Of a DNA stretch of 55,439 bases, positions 35,100 through 43,366 are shown piece by piece. Source of the DNA: Atribacterota bacterium (GTDB lineage: Bacteria > Atribacterota > Phoenicimicrobiia > Phoenicimicrobiales > Stramentimicrobiaceae); contig JAQUNC010000009.1 of the NCBI GenBank assembly GCA_028717805.1, forward strand, positions 1 through 55,439, read 5' to 3'. Every line of letters starts with the position of its first letter. Position 1 is the stretch's first letter. A program made the position numbers and the translations under genes. The notes under the pieces are model-generated. The model saw only the letters and a list, made by a program, of their open reading frames with translations, was not told the origin of the DNA and did not search any database.

Positions 35100-36260
35100 T
35101 CATTTAAAATTTAAATCATAACCAGGAGGAACTTTATAAAGCCCCTCAATCATGTGCTGTATTATTTCCGAAATATGGTTAAAATCCCGCCAATTATCTC
35201 TTGCAATGGTTGTTCCCTGCCAGATATTAAATCCTACTATACCGGAAAACGATTGGAGATAGGCAGCATATAGATTTCCAGGGAAACCACATAATCGAGA
35301 ATCCGGATTAATCTGAATCTCAGCAGCATAAAGTTGATAATTTCTCCAATGGGTGTCAATATGATAACAAAGATTCTTTCGACTTAGCTCATAGTTGTAA
35401 GTTATCTTCACCGGACTTCGAGGGTCATGACTTAAATAAAAAACAACCTTATCACCAACAATATTATTCCATTTATTTAATACTTGCTGCATCTGCCTGA
35501 AATTAGTACCATCATAGACTGCTACATAACCATCAAGCCAGCGGATAGTTCGGTTCCTTCCCCAGCCAAATTTGCGTATTAGCTCTCTTTCCTGGTAAGT
35601 TAATGAAGGCAAACTATCCACAACTTGAATCCGAACTGTTCGATTATCTACCCCTCCTCTATTATCCGTCACTTCACAGCTGATAAAATAATCCCCGGTT
35701 TGATGAGGAGCTGTCCAGGTTACAGTGGCACCGCTTCCTCTTAATAAGCCCTTGTTGGTATGCCAATAATAGGAAATGCCATCTCCACCTGTATCGGCAG
35801 CATGACAGGTCAATCTGCTATCTTGCCCTATTTCTAAGATATCAGGTTGGGCAATTAGACCGGAAATTATTGGGGGATTATTTTGGCACCAGGGAATTAG
35901 GTGAATAATCATACCTTTTTGATAAGTATCTTCTCTCATTATATTTCTGATTTGACCTAAAAAATAATCACCTTTAGTTATCCCGGGATCCAGATATAAA
36001 ACATCTCCCACGCTTACACTTATCAATTGCTGAGTAATTCTTCTGAATACCAGAATACTGTGGTCAGAAGAAATATAAATAAGTTCATTAAGCGAATCAT
36101 CATTTAACACTACTGTATTTATCGGTAGGGAATCCAGAGTTTCTGGAGAGATATTTTCGCTTGCTGCCATATCAACTCTAAATAAGGTGAAGACAAAAAA
36201 AGTACCTATTAAGGTAAATATAATTTTCAAAAAAGATTTACCGGGTTCGTGAGAAAACAT
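35100..36260 (-). CDS. Exported protein with PKD-like domain, function unknown
   Basis: The 386-residue protein has an N-terminal signal peptide after a short charged start (KIIFTLIGTFFVFTLFRVDM). A PKD/Ig-like domain spans about 130-215 (NNPPIISGLIAQPDILEIGQ, then GDYFISCEVTDNRGGVDN), close to the PKD domain of the broken gene before it. The C-terminal 160 residues (QMQQVLNKWNNIVGDKVVF to IVGFNIWQGTTIARD, then IEGLYKVPPGYD) have a layout reminiscent of secreted metalloproteases, but no HExxH zinc motif is present. I see no catalytic site. Probably paralogous in part to the neighbouring broken gene. Confidence 0.7.
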   Translation of the reverse strand: MFSHEPGKSFLKIIFTLIGTFFVFTLFRVDMAASENISPETLDSLPINTVVLNDDSLNELIYISSDHSILVFRRITQQLISVSVGDVLYLDPGITKGDYFLGQIRNIMREDTYQKGMIIHLIPWCQNNPPIISGLIAQPDILEIGQDSRLTCHAADTGGDGISYYWHTNKGLLRGSGATVTWTAPHQTGDYFISCEVTDNRGGVDNRTVRIQVVDSLPSLTYQERELIRKFGWGRNRTIRWLDGYVAVYDGTNFRQMQQVLNKWNNIVGDKVVFYLSHDPRSPVKITYNYELSRKNLCYHIDTHWRNYQLYAAEIQINPDSRLCGFPGNLYAAYLQSFSGIVGFNIWQGTTIARDNWRDFNHISEIIQHMIEGLYKVPPGYDLNFK

Positions 36261-36344
36261 AACCTGACTCCTCTTATTTTTTGAAATTCTAAATTATATT
36301 CAACAAGCTTGATCCCATTACATACTACCATCACACGCCAAAAC

Positions 36345-37001
36345 TTACTTTAATAATACTATTATCTCTAAATGGTTTAAAACCTTGGCAAAACCCTTTC
36401 TCATTACTTTAACTTCGACTTCATGTAACTTTTTATCATCTGCTGAATTAATATCACTACCAAATATTACTTTGTATCCTCTTTCATAAGCTTGCCTCGC
36501 TGTGGTGCTACAACAAAAATTGGTTAAAGTTCCACATATAATTACACTTTCTATGTTTAAATTTTTTAATATTGTATCTAAAGGAGTATCATAAAAAGCT
36601 CCATATGAAGGTTTATAAATTATTACCTCATTATCTAATGGTTTTAATTCATCATATATATTCCCTTTTTTAAACCACTCATTATCATTATCCAGTTTTT
36701 TATCATATCTATTAGGCATAAAACTTCCACTTCTAGGTCTATCTAATCCCATATGTGTATCTGCAAAAGCTGTATATATAACAGGAGCTTTAATAATTCT
36801 ACAATGTTCAATTAATTTCTTTATTTTTGGAACCTGTTTGGTAGCTTCAGGTACCCAAAATGGAGTCCAACTTGGTTTTACAAATTCATCTTGCATATCT
36901 ATGACAAGCAATGCTATTGAACTTATATCTACTTTAAAATCAGCTTTTCCTTTTTCATAGGCTTCTCTAGCGAAACCTAATACATCAGTTTGTGAAAACA
37001 C
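36345..37001 (-). CDS. Isochorismatase-family cysteine hydrolase
   Basis: The 218-residue protein has the complete catalytic triad of the family: Asp about 35 (LLVIDMQDEF), Lys about 130 (IIYKPSYGAF) and Cys about 163 in GTLTNFCCSTTARQAYERGY. Family members hydrolyse amides such as nicotinamide, ureidoacrylate and carbamoyl-sarcosine, or isochorismate. The long loop WTPFWVPEATKQVPK suggests an amidase branch. It stands alone with a TCCTCC-type ribosome-binding site; no neighbour reveals the substrate. Confidence 0.87.
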   Translation of the reverse strand: MFSQTDVLGFAREAYEKGKADFKVDISSIALLVIDMQDEFVKPSWTPFWVPEATKQVPKIKKLIEHCRIIKAPVIYTAFADTHMGLDRPRSGSFMPNRYDKKLDNDNEWFKKGNIYDELKPLDNEVIIYKPSYGAFYDTPLDTILKNLNIESVIICGTLTNFCCSTTARQAYERGYKVIFGSDINSADDKKLHEVEVKVMRKGFAKVLNHLEIIVLLK

Positions 37002-37409
37002 TTTTATTCCTCCTTAAGTTTTGTAGGTTTTAGGTTCAGGTCTCAACAAGCTGCTCGAGAATACCTAATAATATTACAGAAGATGAGGAAATAAAAAGGC
37101 ATTTTTAGTATAATAGTTTGTGAAATTGTGAAGCCTGACCCCTTATTCTTTATTTTTCAAGCAGAGGATTACTTTTAACCTACATTACCTTTTCTCTTAC
37201 AAGAAAAAGATTGAATCAGGTGGAGAAGAGATAAAAGATAAAATAAGGAAAGAAAACTAAAAGAAATGTAATTATTCTATATTATACTATTTTTGGAAAA
37301 AATCAGTAATAAAATTTATAGCAGAAAGGGGTAAATATAGTTTTCAGTCACTGGTAGTTAGGTTGGTATTTAGTAGTTAGATTAGAGTTTTAATTTTATA
37401 GTTGATTTC
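37002..37409. other. 408-bp gap, repeat-like fragments only
   Basis: The region includes GAAGCCTGACCCCTTATTC near 37130 and CACTGGTAGTTAGGTTGG with TAGTAGTTAG near 37351-37380, the latter resembling repeat family A. I see no gene, RNA or hairpin of note. Confidence 0.45.
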
Positions 37410-38384
37410 CTATCGAATTGCTTGATATCCTATAGACCATTTGCCACAACGATCGCCCCAGCGAGCAATCGGTTCACCATCAATCATTATTTCTATCACT
37501 TCACAATGATTGGGGCAACCGTCGCATTCAAATCCGGAAGTTTGATAATCCCGCTCAACTAACTCGAACCCATAAAAAGTAGAGGTACGGGGATTTTGCT
37601 CCATTTCTTCTTTGACCAATAAAGCCGCTCCTATAGCTCCCATTACCCGGTAATACTCCGGAACGATTATTTCATAACCTGTTTCCTTTTCAAAACTTTT
37701 CTTAATTCCGGAATTAGCAGCAACACCACCCTGAAAGAAGACAGGTGGTGAAATTCTCTTCCCTTTTCCTACATTATTAAGGTAATTACGCACCAATGCT
37801 TCACACAAACCGGCAATGACATCTTCTTTTTTATAACCCATCTGCTGCTTATGGACCATATCCGACTCCGCAAAGACTGTGCATCTTCCGGCTATGCGTA
37901 CCGGATTCTCCGAACGTAAAGCATAATTACCAAACTCTTCAATAGGAATATCCAAACGATAAGCTTGATGATCTAGAAAAGACCCGGTACCGGCAGCACA
38001 AATGGTATTCATGGCAAAATCAACCACTACCCCATTCTGGAGAATAATGATTTTAGAATCTTGACCACCTATCTCAAAGATGGTACGTACTTCAGGATTT
38101 ATATATAATGCTGCTACAGAATGAGCGGTAATTTCATTCTTTATAATATCGGCTCCCACTATAGCCCCGGCTAGCACTCTTCCACTACCTGTGGTACCAA
38201 CACCTATTACTTCTAAGGAAATACCCTTATTCTCTTTTTTAATAATAGAGAGCCCTTCCTTGATCATTGCAATTGGTTGCCCTTGAGTTCTCAGATAAAC
38301 ATCGCTAAGTACATTATTATTTTCATCCAATAAAACGAGATCAGTGCTTACTGCTCCTACATCAATCCCTAAAAATGTCCTCAT
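37410..38384 (-). CDS. 2-hydroxyacyl-CoA dehydratase activase-like ATPase (BadF/BcrA/HgdC family)
   Basis: The 324-residue ASKHA ATPase has a phosphate loop GIDVGAVSTD, IFEIGGQDSK, and two cluster-binding Cys at about 129 (TICAAGTGSFLD) and 168 (AGRCTVFAESDM). These match the positions that hold the bridging [4Fe-4S] cluster in HgdC-type activases. An additional CDGCPNHC near the C-terminus could hold a second cluster. Activases send one electron to a dehydratase at the cost of ATP. No dehydratase subunit genes are adjacent. It overlaps the upstream gene by four bases. Confidence 0.9.
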   Translation of the reverse strand: MRTFLGIDVGAVSTDLVLLDENNNVLSDVYLRTQGQPIAMIKEGLSIIKKENKGISLEVIGVGTTGSGRVLAGAIVGADIIKNEITAHSVAALYINPEVRTIFEIGGQDSKIIILQNGVVVDFAMNTICAAGTGSFLDHQAYRLDIPIEEFGNYALRSENPVRIAGRCTVFAESDMVHKQQMGYKKEDVIAGLCEALVRNYLNNVGKGKRISPPVFFQGGVAANSGIKKSFEKETGYEIIVPEYYRVMGAIGAALLVKEEMEQNPRTSTFYGFELVERDYQTSGFECDGCPNHCEVIEIMIDGEPIARWGDRCGKWSIGYQAIR

Positions 38385-39481
38385 GATACCATCACTACCT
38401 TCTTCCTTCTCTTTTTAAGCAAATCAATGAAAGCTTCTATACGGGTATTAAGACCTTCTTCACCAGTTTGCTCATCATAGGTCAATGTTAAAGTAGGAAA
38501 ATTTAAATCCTCGCTAACCTTTTTTAAAATAGTCTCGGCAACAATCTCAGGCATACAGGTAAAGGGAATAACCTGAATAGCTCCATCTAATCCTTCCCGA
38601 TGAGCCAACACCACATTACCCACAGTGGTTTGCCCTTCGCCGCCTACTGAATGTGCCAGGTAATGGTAGGCGGCTTCTTCAAACTCCTTCTCCTCCTTAA
38701 CGCTGTCCTTGAAAATTTTCAACCTTATAATAGGGCCAATCCAGGCTTCGATAGAATTTTTCCTTACTACCTCTACACCCAGATAACCAAGCTTCTCTTC
38801 CAGATGATGATTGGAGAAAGGCTCCAGAGAGACATAGAATTCCCCCACCAGGGCTATTCTAATAAGAATTTTCTTTTGAAAATCAGTAATTTCCTTAAAT
38901 TTACTTAGACTATCTTCTTCAATTTGCTTCAGCGTTTCCAGATCTTTTGCCTTCTTTATCTTAATCATGCTCTCCTTTAATGCTCGGGAGGATTCCCCTC
39001 TCTTCTTTTCCCTTGGTCGAACCTGTAATACTTTATTCTCCAGTTTTTCCATTAACAAAATTTTCTGCCAGGCTAATCGATATTGATTAATCATATAAGA
39101 CCAGCTTCTACCATTACGTAAGATATTAATATTATCCCATAGGGTCATCCAGTTTCCCCGGGGAATTTCCATAATAATCATTTTAAAGTCATATCCCAGG
39201 TCTATAAGTACATCACGCTGTACTTGAGCATAATAACCAAACCGACATGGTCCCCAGCCACCGGCCATAATTAGCCCTTCAGCACCGAGTTCCAGAGCCT
39301 CTATAAAATTACCCAGAGCAATCTTTAAAGGCAAGCAGCAATATTCCGGCGAATATCTGACTCCCAAGTCCAGAGTTTTTTTACTGTTTGGCGGCACCTC
39401 TGCCAGCTCATGTCCCATATCTGTAATAATAGTTTCATTAATCACGTCAATATTACCAAGACGGGGCAAAGCTAATTTCAT
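38381..39481 (-). CDS. DUF2229-type activase-associated protein, downstream paralogue
   Basis: The 366-residue protein has the patterns of the DUF2229/CoA-activase-associated family: DLGVRYSPEYCCLPLKIALG near the start with paired Cys, AGGWGPCRFGYYAQ, QVIPFTCMPE, and a C-terminal EQTGEEGLNTRIEAFIDLLK. It resembles the 39453 protein, above all in the ending. In many anaerobes these parts and the ATPase are fused into one very large protein; here they are three coupled genes. Role probably in delivering or holding iron-sulfur clusters or electrons, inferred. Confidence 0.78.
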   Translation of the reverse strand: MKLALPRLGNIDVINETIITDMGHELAEVPPNSKKTLDLGVRYSPEYCCLPLKIALGNFIEALELGAEGLIMAGGWGPCRFGYYAQVQRDVLIDLGYDFKMIIMEIPRGNWMTLWDNINILRNGRSWSYMINQYRLAWQKILLMEKLENKVLQVRPREKKRGESSRALKESMIKIKKAKDLETLKQIEEDSLSKFKEITDFQKKILIRIALVGEFYVSLEPFSNHHLEEKLGYLGVEVVRKNSIEAWIGPIIRLKIFKDSVKEEKEFEEAAYHYLAHSVGGEGQTTVGNVVLAHREGLDGAIQVIPFTCMPEIVAETILKKVSEDLNFPTLTLTYDEQTGEEGLNTRIEAFIDLLKKRRKKVVMVS

Positions 39482-40499
39482 TTCTCTTTTTCCTCCTGAT
39501 CATATCCAGAAAGCCCTCAATACGGGTATTGATACCCGCTTCTCCGGTATGCTCATCAAAAACAAATTCAGTATAGGCAACTCCAGGGTGCTGCTGGCTT
39601 TGATGATGAATCAGCTCACCTACCATGGAATCTTCTCCGCATTCAAAGGAAGTTAAATGTATAATTCCCTCCACCCGGTTTTCAAAATAATAAAAGGCAG
39701 CACCTGTTACTTTTCGGGAAAGACTCCAGAAAATTGGCTTGTATAGCTTTTTCAATTGTTTTTTAACAATATTAGGGGGCACCATTCCCGGTGTCAGCAC
39801 ATTAACCTTCATATTCTTCAACTTCTCTATCAAGTTTAAGTTAATATAGGAATCATTAATGAGATAATCGTGACCAACTACGGCAATGTTAATTGGTATC
39901 TCTGGTAATTGCTTCCTAGCACTATTAGTATCGATGTTTAATAGACCGGGTCTAAGTGTTTTGGGATCTAAAATGTTAGCCACATAATTTTTCTGGAAAT
40001 TCTCCCAGGAGGCAGAAAAGGCTCTGGAGATAGCTAAAGAATTTTCAGTTACCAATTGCCCTACCTGAAATAAACTATTCTTCCAGGTACCATAAGACTT
40101 TCTAATATCAACAACCGGATTGATAATTGGGCATAAAGAAGTAAGGGAAGTTTTTACCATGTCCGGAAGACCAATAATCTTGGGGCAAAAGAAGGCACCC
40201 TTTTCAACACATACCATTCTAGGAATCAACATATAATCTACCTGATCGGCTAAACTTAATACATGTCCATAGAACGCCTTTACCGGCAGGCAGACCTCGC
40301 TTAGAGAAGAACGTATTCCTAAATCAAGAATATTTTTATTAGTAGACTTAGAAAGTATTACCTCTGCTCCCAGGCGAGTTAAAAACTCTTTCCAGAGAGG
40401 GTAGTATTCATAGAAATAGAGTGCATAAGGTATACCAATCTTTTTCTGCTTCATTTTCTTTACCGCTTTCTTTAAAGCAGGATTAAAATACCTAAACAA
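39453..40499 (-). CDS. DUF2229-type activase-associated protein, upstream paralogue
   Basis: The 348-residue protein begins KKIGIPYALYFYEYYPLWKE, as does the N-terminal part of DUF2229 proteins, followed by LGIRSSLSEVCLPVKAFYGH and FECGEDSMV with conserved Cys. It ends FDEHTGEAGINTRIEGFLDM, very like its downstream neighbour. It overlaps that gene by 29 bases, so the three-gene set is tightly coupled. First gene of the unit; the exported methyltransferase gene lies only 21 bases upstream of it. Confidence 0.78.
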   Translation of the reverse strand: MFRYFNPALKKAVKKMKQKKIGIPYALYFYEYYPLWKEFLTRLGAEVILSKSTNKNILDLGIRSSLSEVCLPVKAFYGHVLSLADQVDYMLIPRMVCVEKGAFFCPKIIGLPDMVKTSLTSLCPIINPVVDIRKSYGTWKNSLFQVGQLVTENSLAISRAFSASWENFQKNYVANILDPKTLRPGLLNIDTNSARKQLPEIPINIAVVGHDYLINDSYINLNLIEKLKNMKVNVLTPGMVPPNIVKKQLKKLYKPIFWSLSRKVTGAAFYYFENRVEGIIHLTSFECGEDSMVGELIHHQSQQHPGVAYTEFVFDEHTGEAGINTRIEGFLDMIRRKKRNEISFAPSW

Positions 40500-40520
40500 G
40501 ATTTAATAAGTTTAATCAAT

Positions 40521-41243
40521 TCACCTGAGCATGGGTACAAAAAGAACGCCAGTAATTCCTTCCGAAACTCTATTGCCTTCTTTGATATAAATTTTCATTA
40601 AGGTTTGAATCATCCACACACTACCGACCGGAATGACCATTCGTCCATGCTCTGGATGTAATTGTTCTAATAAAGGTGGAGGTACATGATCGGGAGCACA
40701 GGTAACTATAATAGCATCAAAGGGTGCTTCCTCCTCCCAGCCATAATAGCCATCTCCAACCATAAATTTAACATTATTATAACCCAGCCTGTTTAGCAGA
40801 TCTTGTGCCTTTAGGGATAATGATTCGTAAATTTCTATAGTATAAACTTCCCTTACTATTTCTGCTAAAATGGCGGCTTGATAGCCAGAGCCGGTACCTA
40901 TTTCCAGGACTTTTTCTTCTCCAGTTAGCTCCAGTAATTGAGTCATTAAAGCGACAATATAGGGTTGGGAAATAGTCTGACCTTCACCAATACCTAAAGG
41001 ATAATCATTGTATGCTTCATCCTTAACTCGGCTATCTACAAATTCATGTCGGGGAACTTTTCTCATGGCCGCCAAGACTAGTGTATCGGTAATATCTCGG
41101 GCAACTAATTGACTGGTTACCATCTTCTCTCGACGTTGATGGTAGACAGATTCTTCTGTTTCCTGTGAGAAGATTGCAGTGTCAAACATCATTAAAGAAA
41201 GGATTAATATGAGAAAAAGAAATATTATTTTAAATCTTCTCAT
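40521..41243 (-). CDS. pcm: Protein-L-isoaspartate O-methyltransferase with signal peptide
   Basis: I start at the ATG giving MRRFKIIFLFLILILSLMMF, with GGAGGTG about nine bases upstream. The roughly 240-residue enzyme has the PCMT core: VPRHEFVD, GEGQTISQPYIVALM, VLEIGTGSGYQAAILA (SAM site) and IIVTCAPDHVPPPLLEQL. It repairs isoaspartyl damage using S-adenosylmethionine. The hydrophobic N-terminus followed by FSQET suggests export or anchoring outside the membrane, which is odd as SAM is cytosolic; some bacteria do have such exported forms. It precedes the activase set. Confidence 0.9.
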   Translation of the reverse strand: MRRFKIIFLFLILILSLMMFDTAIFSQETEESVYHQRREKMVTSQLVARDITDTLVLAAMRKVPRHEFVDSRVKDEAYNDYPLGIGEGQTISQPYIVALMTQLLELTGEEKVLEIGTGSGYQAAILAEIVREVYTIEIYESLSLKAQDLLNRLGYNNVKFMVGDGYYGWEEEAPFDAIIVTCAPDHVPPPLLEQLHPEHGRMVIPVGSVWMIQTLMKIYIKEGNRVSEGITGVLFVPMLR

Positions 41244-41627
41244 TTTATTATCCACCTCCATTCAACCTAAGCAGTAAAATAGGTTAAACACTAGTGGCGA
41301 TTAGCTTTTTTATCTAATAATCAGCCTGTAGTAAATAATGTTACCCTTTTATCGCTTTTTTTTCAAGATTGCTTTTCAGTAAGTTAGTCTTTCTTAAATT
41401 GTTATTTTTTAAAATCTCCTTAAGTTTAATCTTTTTTTCAGCAATAAATCCCCTTTTGCTTTTACTTTTAAGTCTTTTTGAGCAAAATTTTAGTAAAAAT
41501 ATCCTCTATTTTTACTGTTACTGGACTACAAAATAATATCCCATGACTTATTATATACCAAAAACATTTTATTAATAAAAAATTACTTATAAAAAATTAA
41601 ATAATAGCTGATTCAGGAGGTAACTAA
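41244..41627. other. Divergent promoter region, no gene seen
   Basis: About 390 AT-rich bases between the pcm gene and the sigma-like gene. TTAGCTTTTTTATCTAATAATC and long T runs are present, but no ORF, RNA structure or repeat that I can name. An AGGAGGT site lies at the right end. Confidence 0.45.
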
Positions 41628-41927
41628 ATTTTTATCATGAAAATAATGAATAAATTAATACAAAAGGCTAAAGGTGGAGATAAGGAAGCTATGGCACAGT
41701 TAATTGAGCAATTTAATCCTCTCTTAAAAAGACAGGCTAGCTTTTTCAAGCTATTGGGACTGGAATATGAAGATGCCTATCAACAGGCTGTTTTATACTT
41801 TATTTCCGGTGTTTACCAGTACCGGCTGATACCACCGGTAACCTTTGCCGGATATATGAAGAAAAGGATTAAATGGGGGCTTTGGGTGTATTGGAGAAAA
41901 CTGTATGGGAATCATAGTGGGAAATAA
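41628..41927 (+). CDS. Sigma-factor region-2-like protein
   Basis: The protein of about 96-99 residues (KAKGGDKEAMAQLIEQFNPL, then LGLEYEDAYQQAVLYFISGV and WVYWRKLYG) has the helix pattern of sigma-70 region 2: an N-terminal helix, a core-binding helix with E-D-x-x-Q, and a Trp/Tyr-rich end. It has no region 4; that lies in the next gene. The first ATG is at 41637, but AGGAGGT is at the right distance for an in-frame ATT at 41628, a rare start codon used by infC, and too far for the ATG. A two-gene sigma such as B. subtilis RsoA/SigO is the known precedent. Confidence 0.65.
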   Translation: MFIMKIMNKLIQKAKGGDKEAMAQLIEQFNPLLKRQASFFKLLGLEYEDAYQQAVLYFISGVYQYRLIPPVTFAGYMKKRIKWGLWVYWRKLYGNHSGK

Positions 41928-41929
41928 AG

Positions 41930-42055
41930 TTTTTAGTTGTCAGTTCATTTTGTAAAGAACAACCAATAAGCTCTTCTTATATTATGACTATATTTTTGCT
42001 CTCTACGATCGACTACCGACACACGACAAACGACTATCGACTAGCAACGTATGAC
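41930..42055. repeat. Repeat-like block separating the two sigma-like genes
   Basis: TTTTTAGTTGTCAGTTCATT is followed by CTACGATCGACTACCGACAC and GACAAACGACTATCGACTAG. The latter is a reverse-complement relative of repeat family A (TAGTCGTTTGTCG). The block fills almost the whole gap between region-2 and region-4 coding parts and looks inserted. Confidence 0.55.
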
Positions 42056-42077
42056 TTTTTTAATTATGGGGGATTGA

Positions 42078-42317
42078 ATGAATTATCATGACTTAGAAAA
42101 TCACTTACTAAATATTGTTATTGAGGAATGCTTAAGTAAGCTTGCTTGGCAGGAACGGAAGATTATTTTGCTCTATTACTGGTGTGGGTATCGAGATGCG
42201 GAAATTGGAAATATGCTGGGTAAATCCCAGCAAATAATTAACTACAGGCGTAACCAGGCTTTAAAAAAGATTAAACAAACATACTTAAAGGGATTCCTTC
42301 CTCCTGAACAATCTTAA
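42078..42317 (+). CDS. Sigma-70 region-4-like DNA-binding protein
   Basis: The 79-residue protein is a region-4 helix-turn-helix: CLSKLAWQERKIILLYYWCG, then RDAEIGNMLGKSQQIINYRR with the recognition helix, ending QALKKIKQTYL. It has its own ribosome-binding site (GGGGGA). It lies in the same reading frame as the region-2 gene upstream, separated by a repeat-like block. Together the two make one full small sigma factor. Whether they work as two chains or as leftovers of one broken gene cannot be told from sequence alone. Confidence 0.75.
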   Translation: MNYHDLENHLLNIVIEECLSKLAWQERKIILLYYWCGYRDAEIGNMLGKSQQIINYRRNQALKKIKQTYLKGFLPPEQS

Positions 42318-42418
42318 AATATTATGGATAGTTAAAGCTAACAATATGATAATAATTAGTGCAGAAATCTTCTCTGGGTAATATTACCAATTACGTCAGA
42401 CTGCAGGTAACAATTTGT

Positions 42419-43366
42419 CTATTTATTAGCAGTAGATAGAAAGATTTCCTGATAGGCCAGGGCGATCTGGGCAGCTATGCAGGCATTATGTTTTAATAGT
42501 TCTATGTTTGCTTTTAAACTTCTTCCATCACTAAGATCTTTTATTTTATTGAGCAAATAAGGAGTAAGTTTTTTACCTTTAATATTATCCTGGTGGGCTA
42601 ACTTCATAGCTTGTTCTATCCAGTGATCAACCTTCTTTTTGCTAAGGGCAAATTCAGTGGGTACCGGATTGGTTATTAATAAACCGGTCCCTAATTTCAA
42701 TCGTAAATGAGCCCAAACCACTTGAGCTGCTTCCCAGCTATCTTTTAAAGGATAATCAACTTTCAAATGACTGGATTGACTATAAAAAGCAGGTAAATCT
42801 TCTGTCTGGTAACCTAATACCGGAACACCTACAGTCTCTAGATATTCCATGGTATGGGGAATATCTAGAATAGCCTTGGCACCAGAACAGATTACCGCCA
42901 CTGGAGTCCTGGCAAGCTCAGTTAAGTCAGTAGAAATATCCATAGGATATTCTCCTTGGTAATTATTATGAACTCCTCCAATGCCACCGGTTGCAAAGAA
43001 TATTATCTGACAGTGATGAGCTATCCACATGGTTAAAGCTACAGTGGTTCCTGCATTCATGCCCTTGGCAATAAGAGAGGATAAGTCTCTCTTGCTGGCT
43101 TTAATAGTACTTTTAGAATGGGCAAGCTTCTCAATTTCATCATGACTTAAACCCACCTTTATCTTACCATCTATAATGGCAATAGTAGCAGGAATAGCTC
43201 CCTGTTCACGTATATTCTTTTCCATCTGGAAAGCTGTATCAATATTTTCCGGAAAGGGCAAGCCATGGGTGATAAGATTAGATTCAAGTGCCACAACCGG
43301 TTTGCCTCTTTTACCTTTGCCGATTGCCTCTCTTATTTCTTCTGAAATTTCAAAATAATCCATCAT
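42419..43366 (-). CDS. psuG: Pseudouridine-5'-phosphate glycosidase
   Basis: The 315-residue enzyme splits pseudouridine-5'-phosphate into uracil and ribose-5-phosphate. Motifs: VALESNLITHGLPFPEN, KASKRDLSSLIAKGMNAGTT with the catalytic Lys, FATGGIGGVHNNYQGEYPMD with metal-binding Asp, and ICSGAKAILDIPHTMEYLET. Length is normal. Its ATG shares one base with the stop of the kinase gene (TAATG), so the two are coupled. Together they recycle modified RNA bases. No pseudouridine transporter is adjacent. Confidence 0.96.
   Translation of the reverse strand: MMDYFEISEEIREAIGKGKRGKPVVALESNLITHGLPFPENIDTAFQMEKNIREQGAIPATIAIIDGKIKVGLSHDEIEKLAHSKSTIKASKRDLSSLIAKGMNAGTTVALTMWIAHHCQIIFFATGGIGGVHNNYQGEYPMDISTDLTELARTPVAVICSGAKAILDIPHTMEYLETVGVPVLGYQTEDLPAFYSQSSHLKVDYPLKDSWEAAQVVWAHLRLKLGTGLLITNPVPTEFALSKKKVDHWIEQAMKLAHQDNIKGKKLTPYLLNKIKDLSDGRSLKANIELLKHNACIAAQIALAYQEIFLSTANK

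Noticed and set aside
35100-36260. Secreted zinc metalloprotease
   Set aside because: The C-terminal layout looks similar but HExxH is missing; the nearest string, SEIIQHMIEG, has the wrong spacing.
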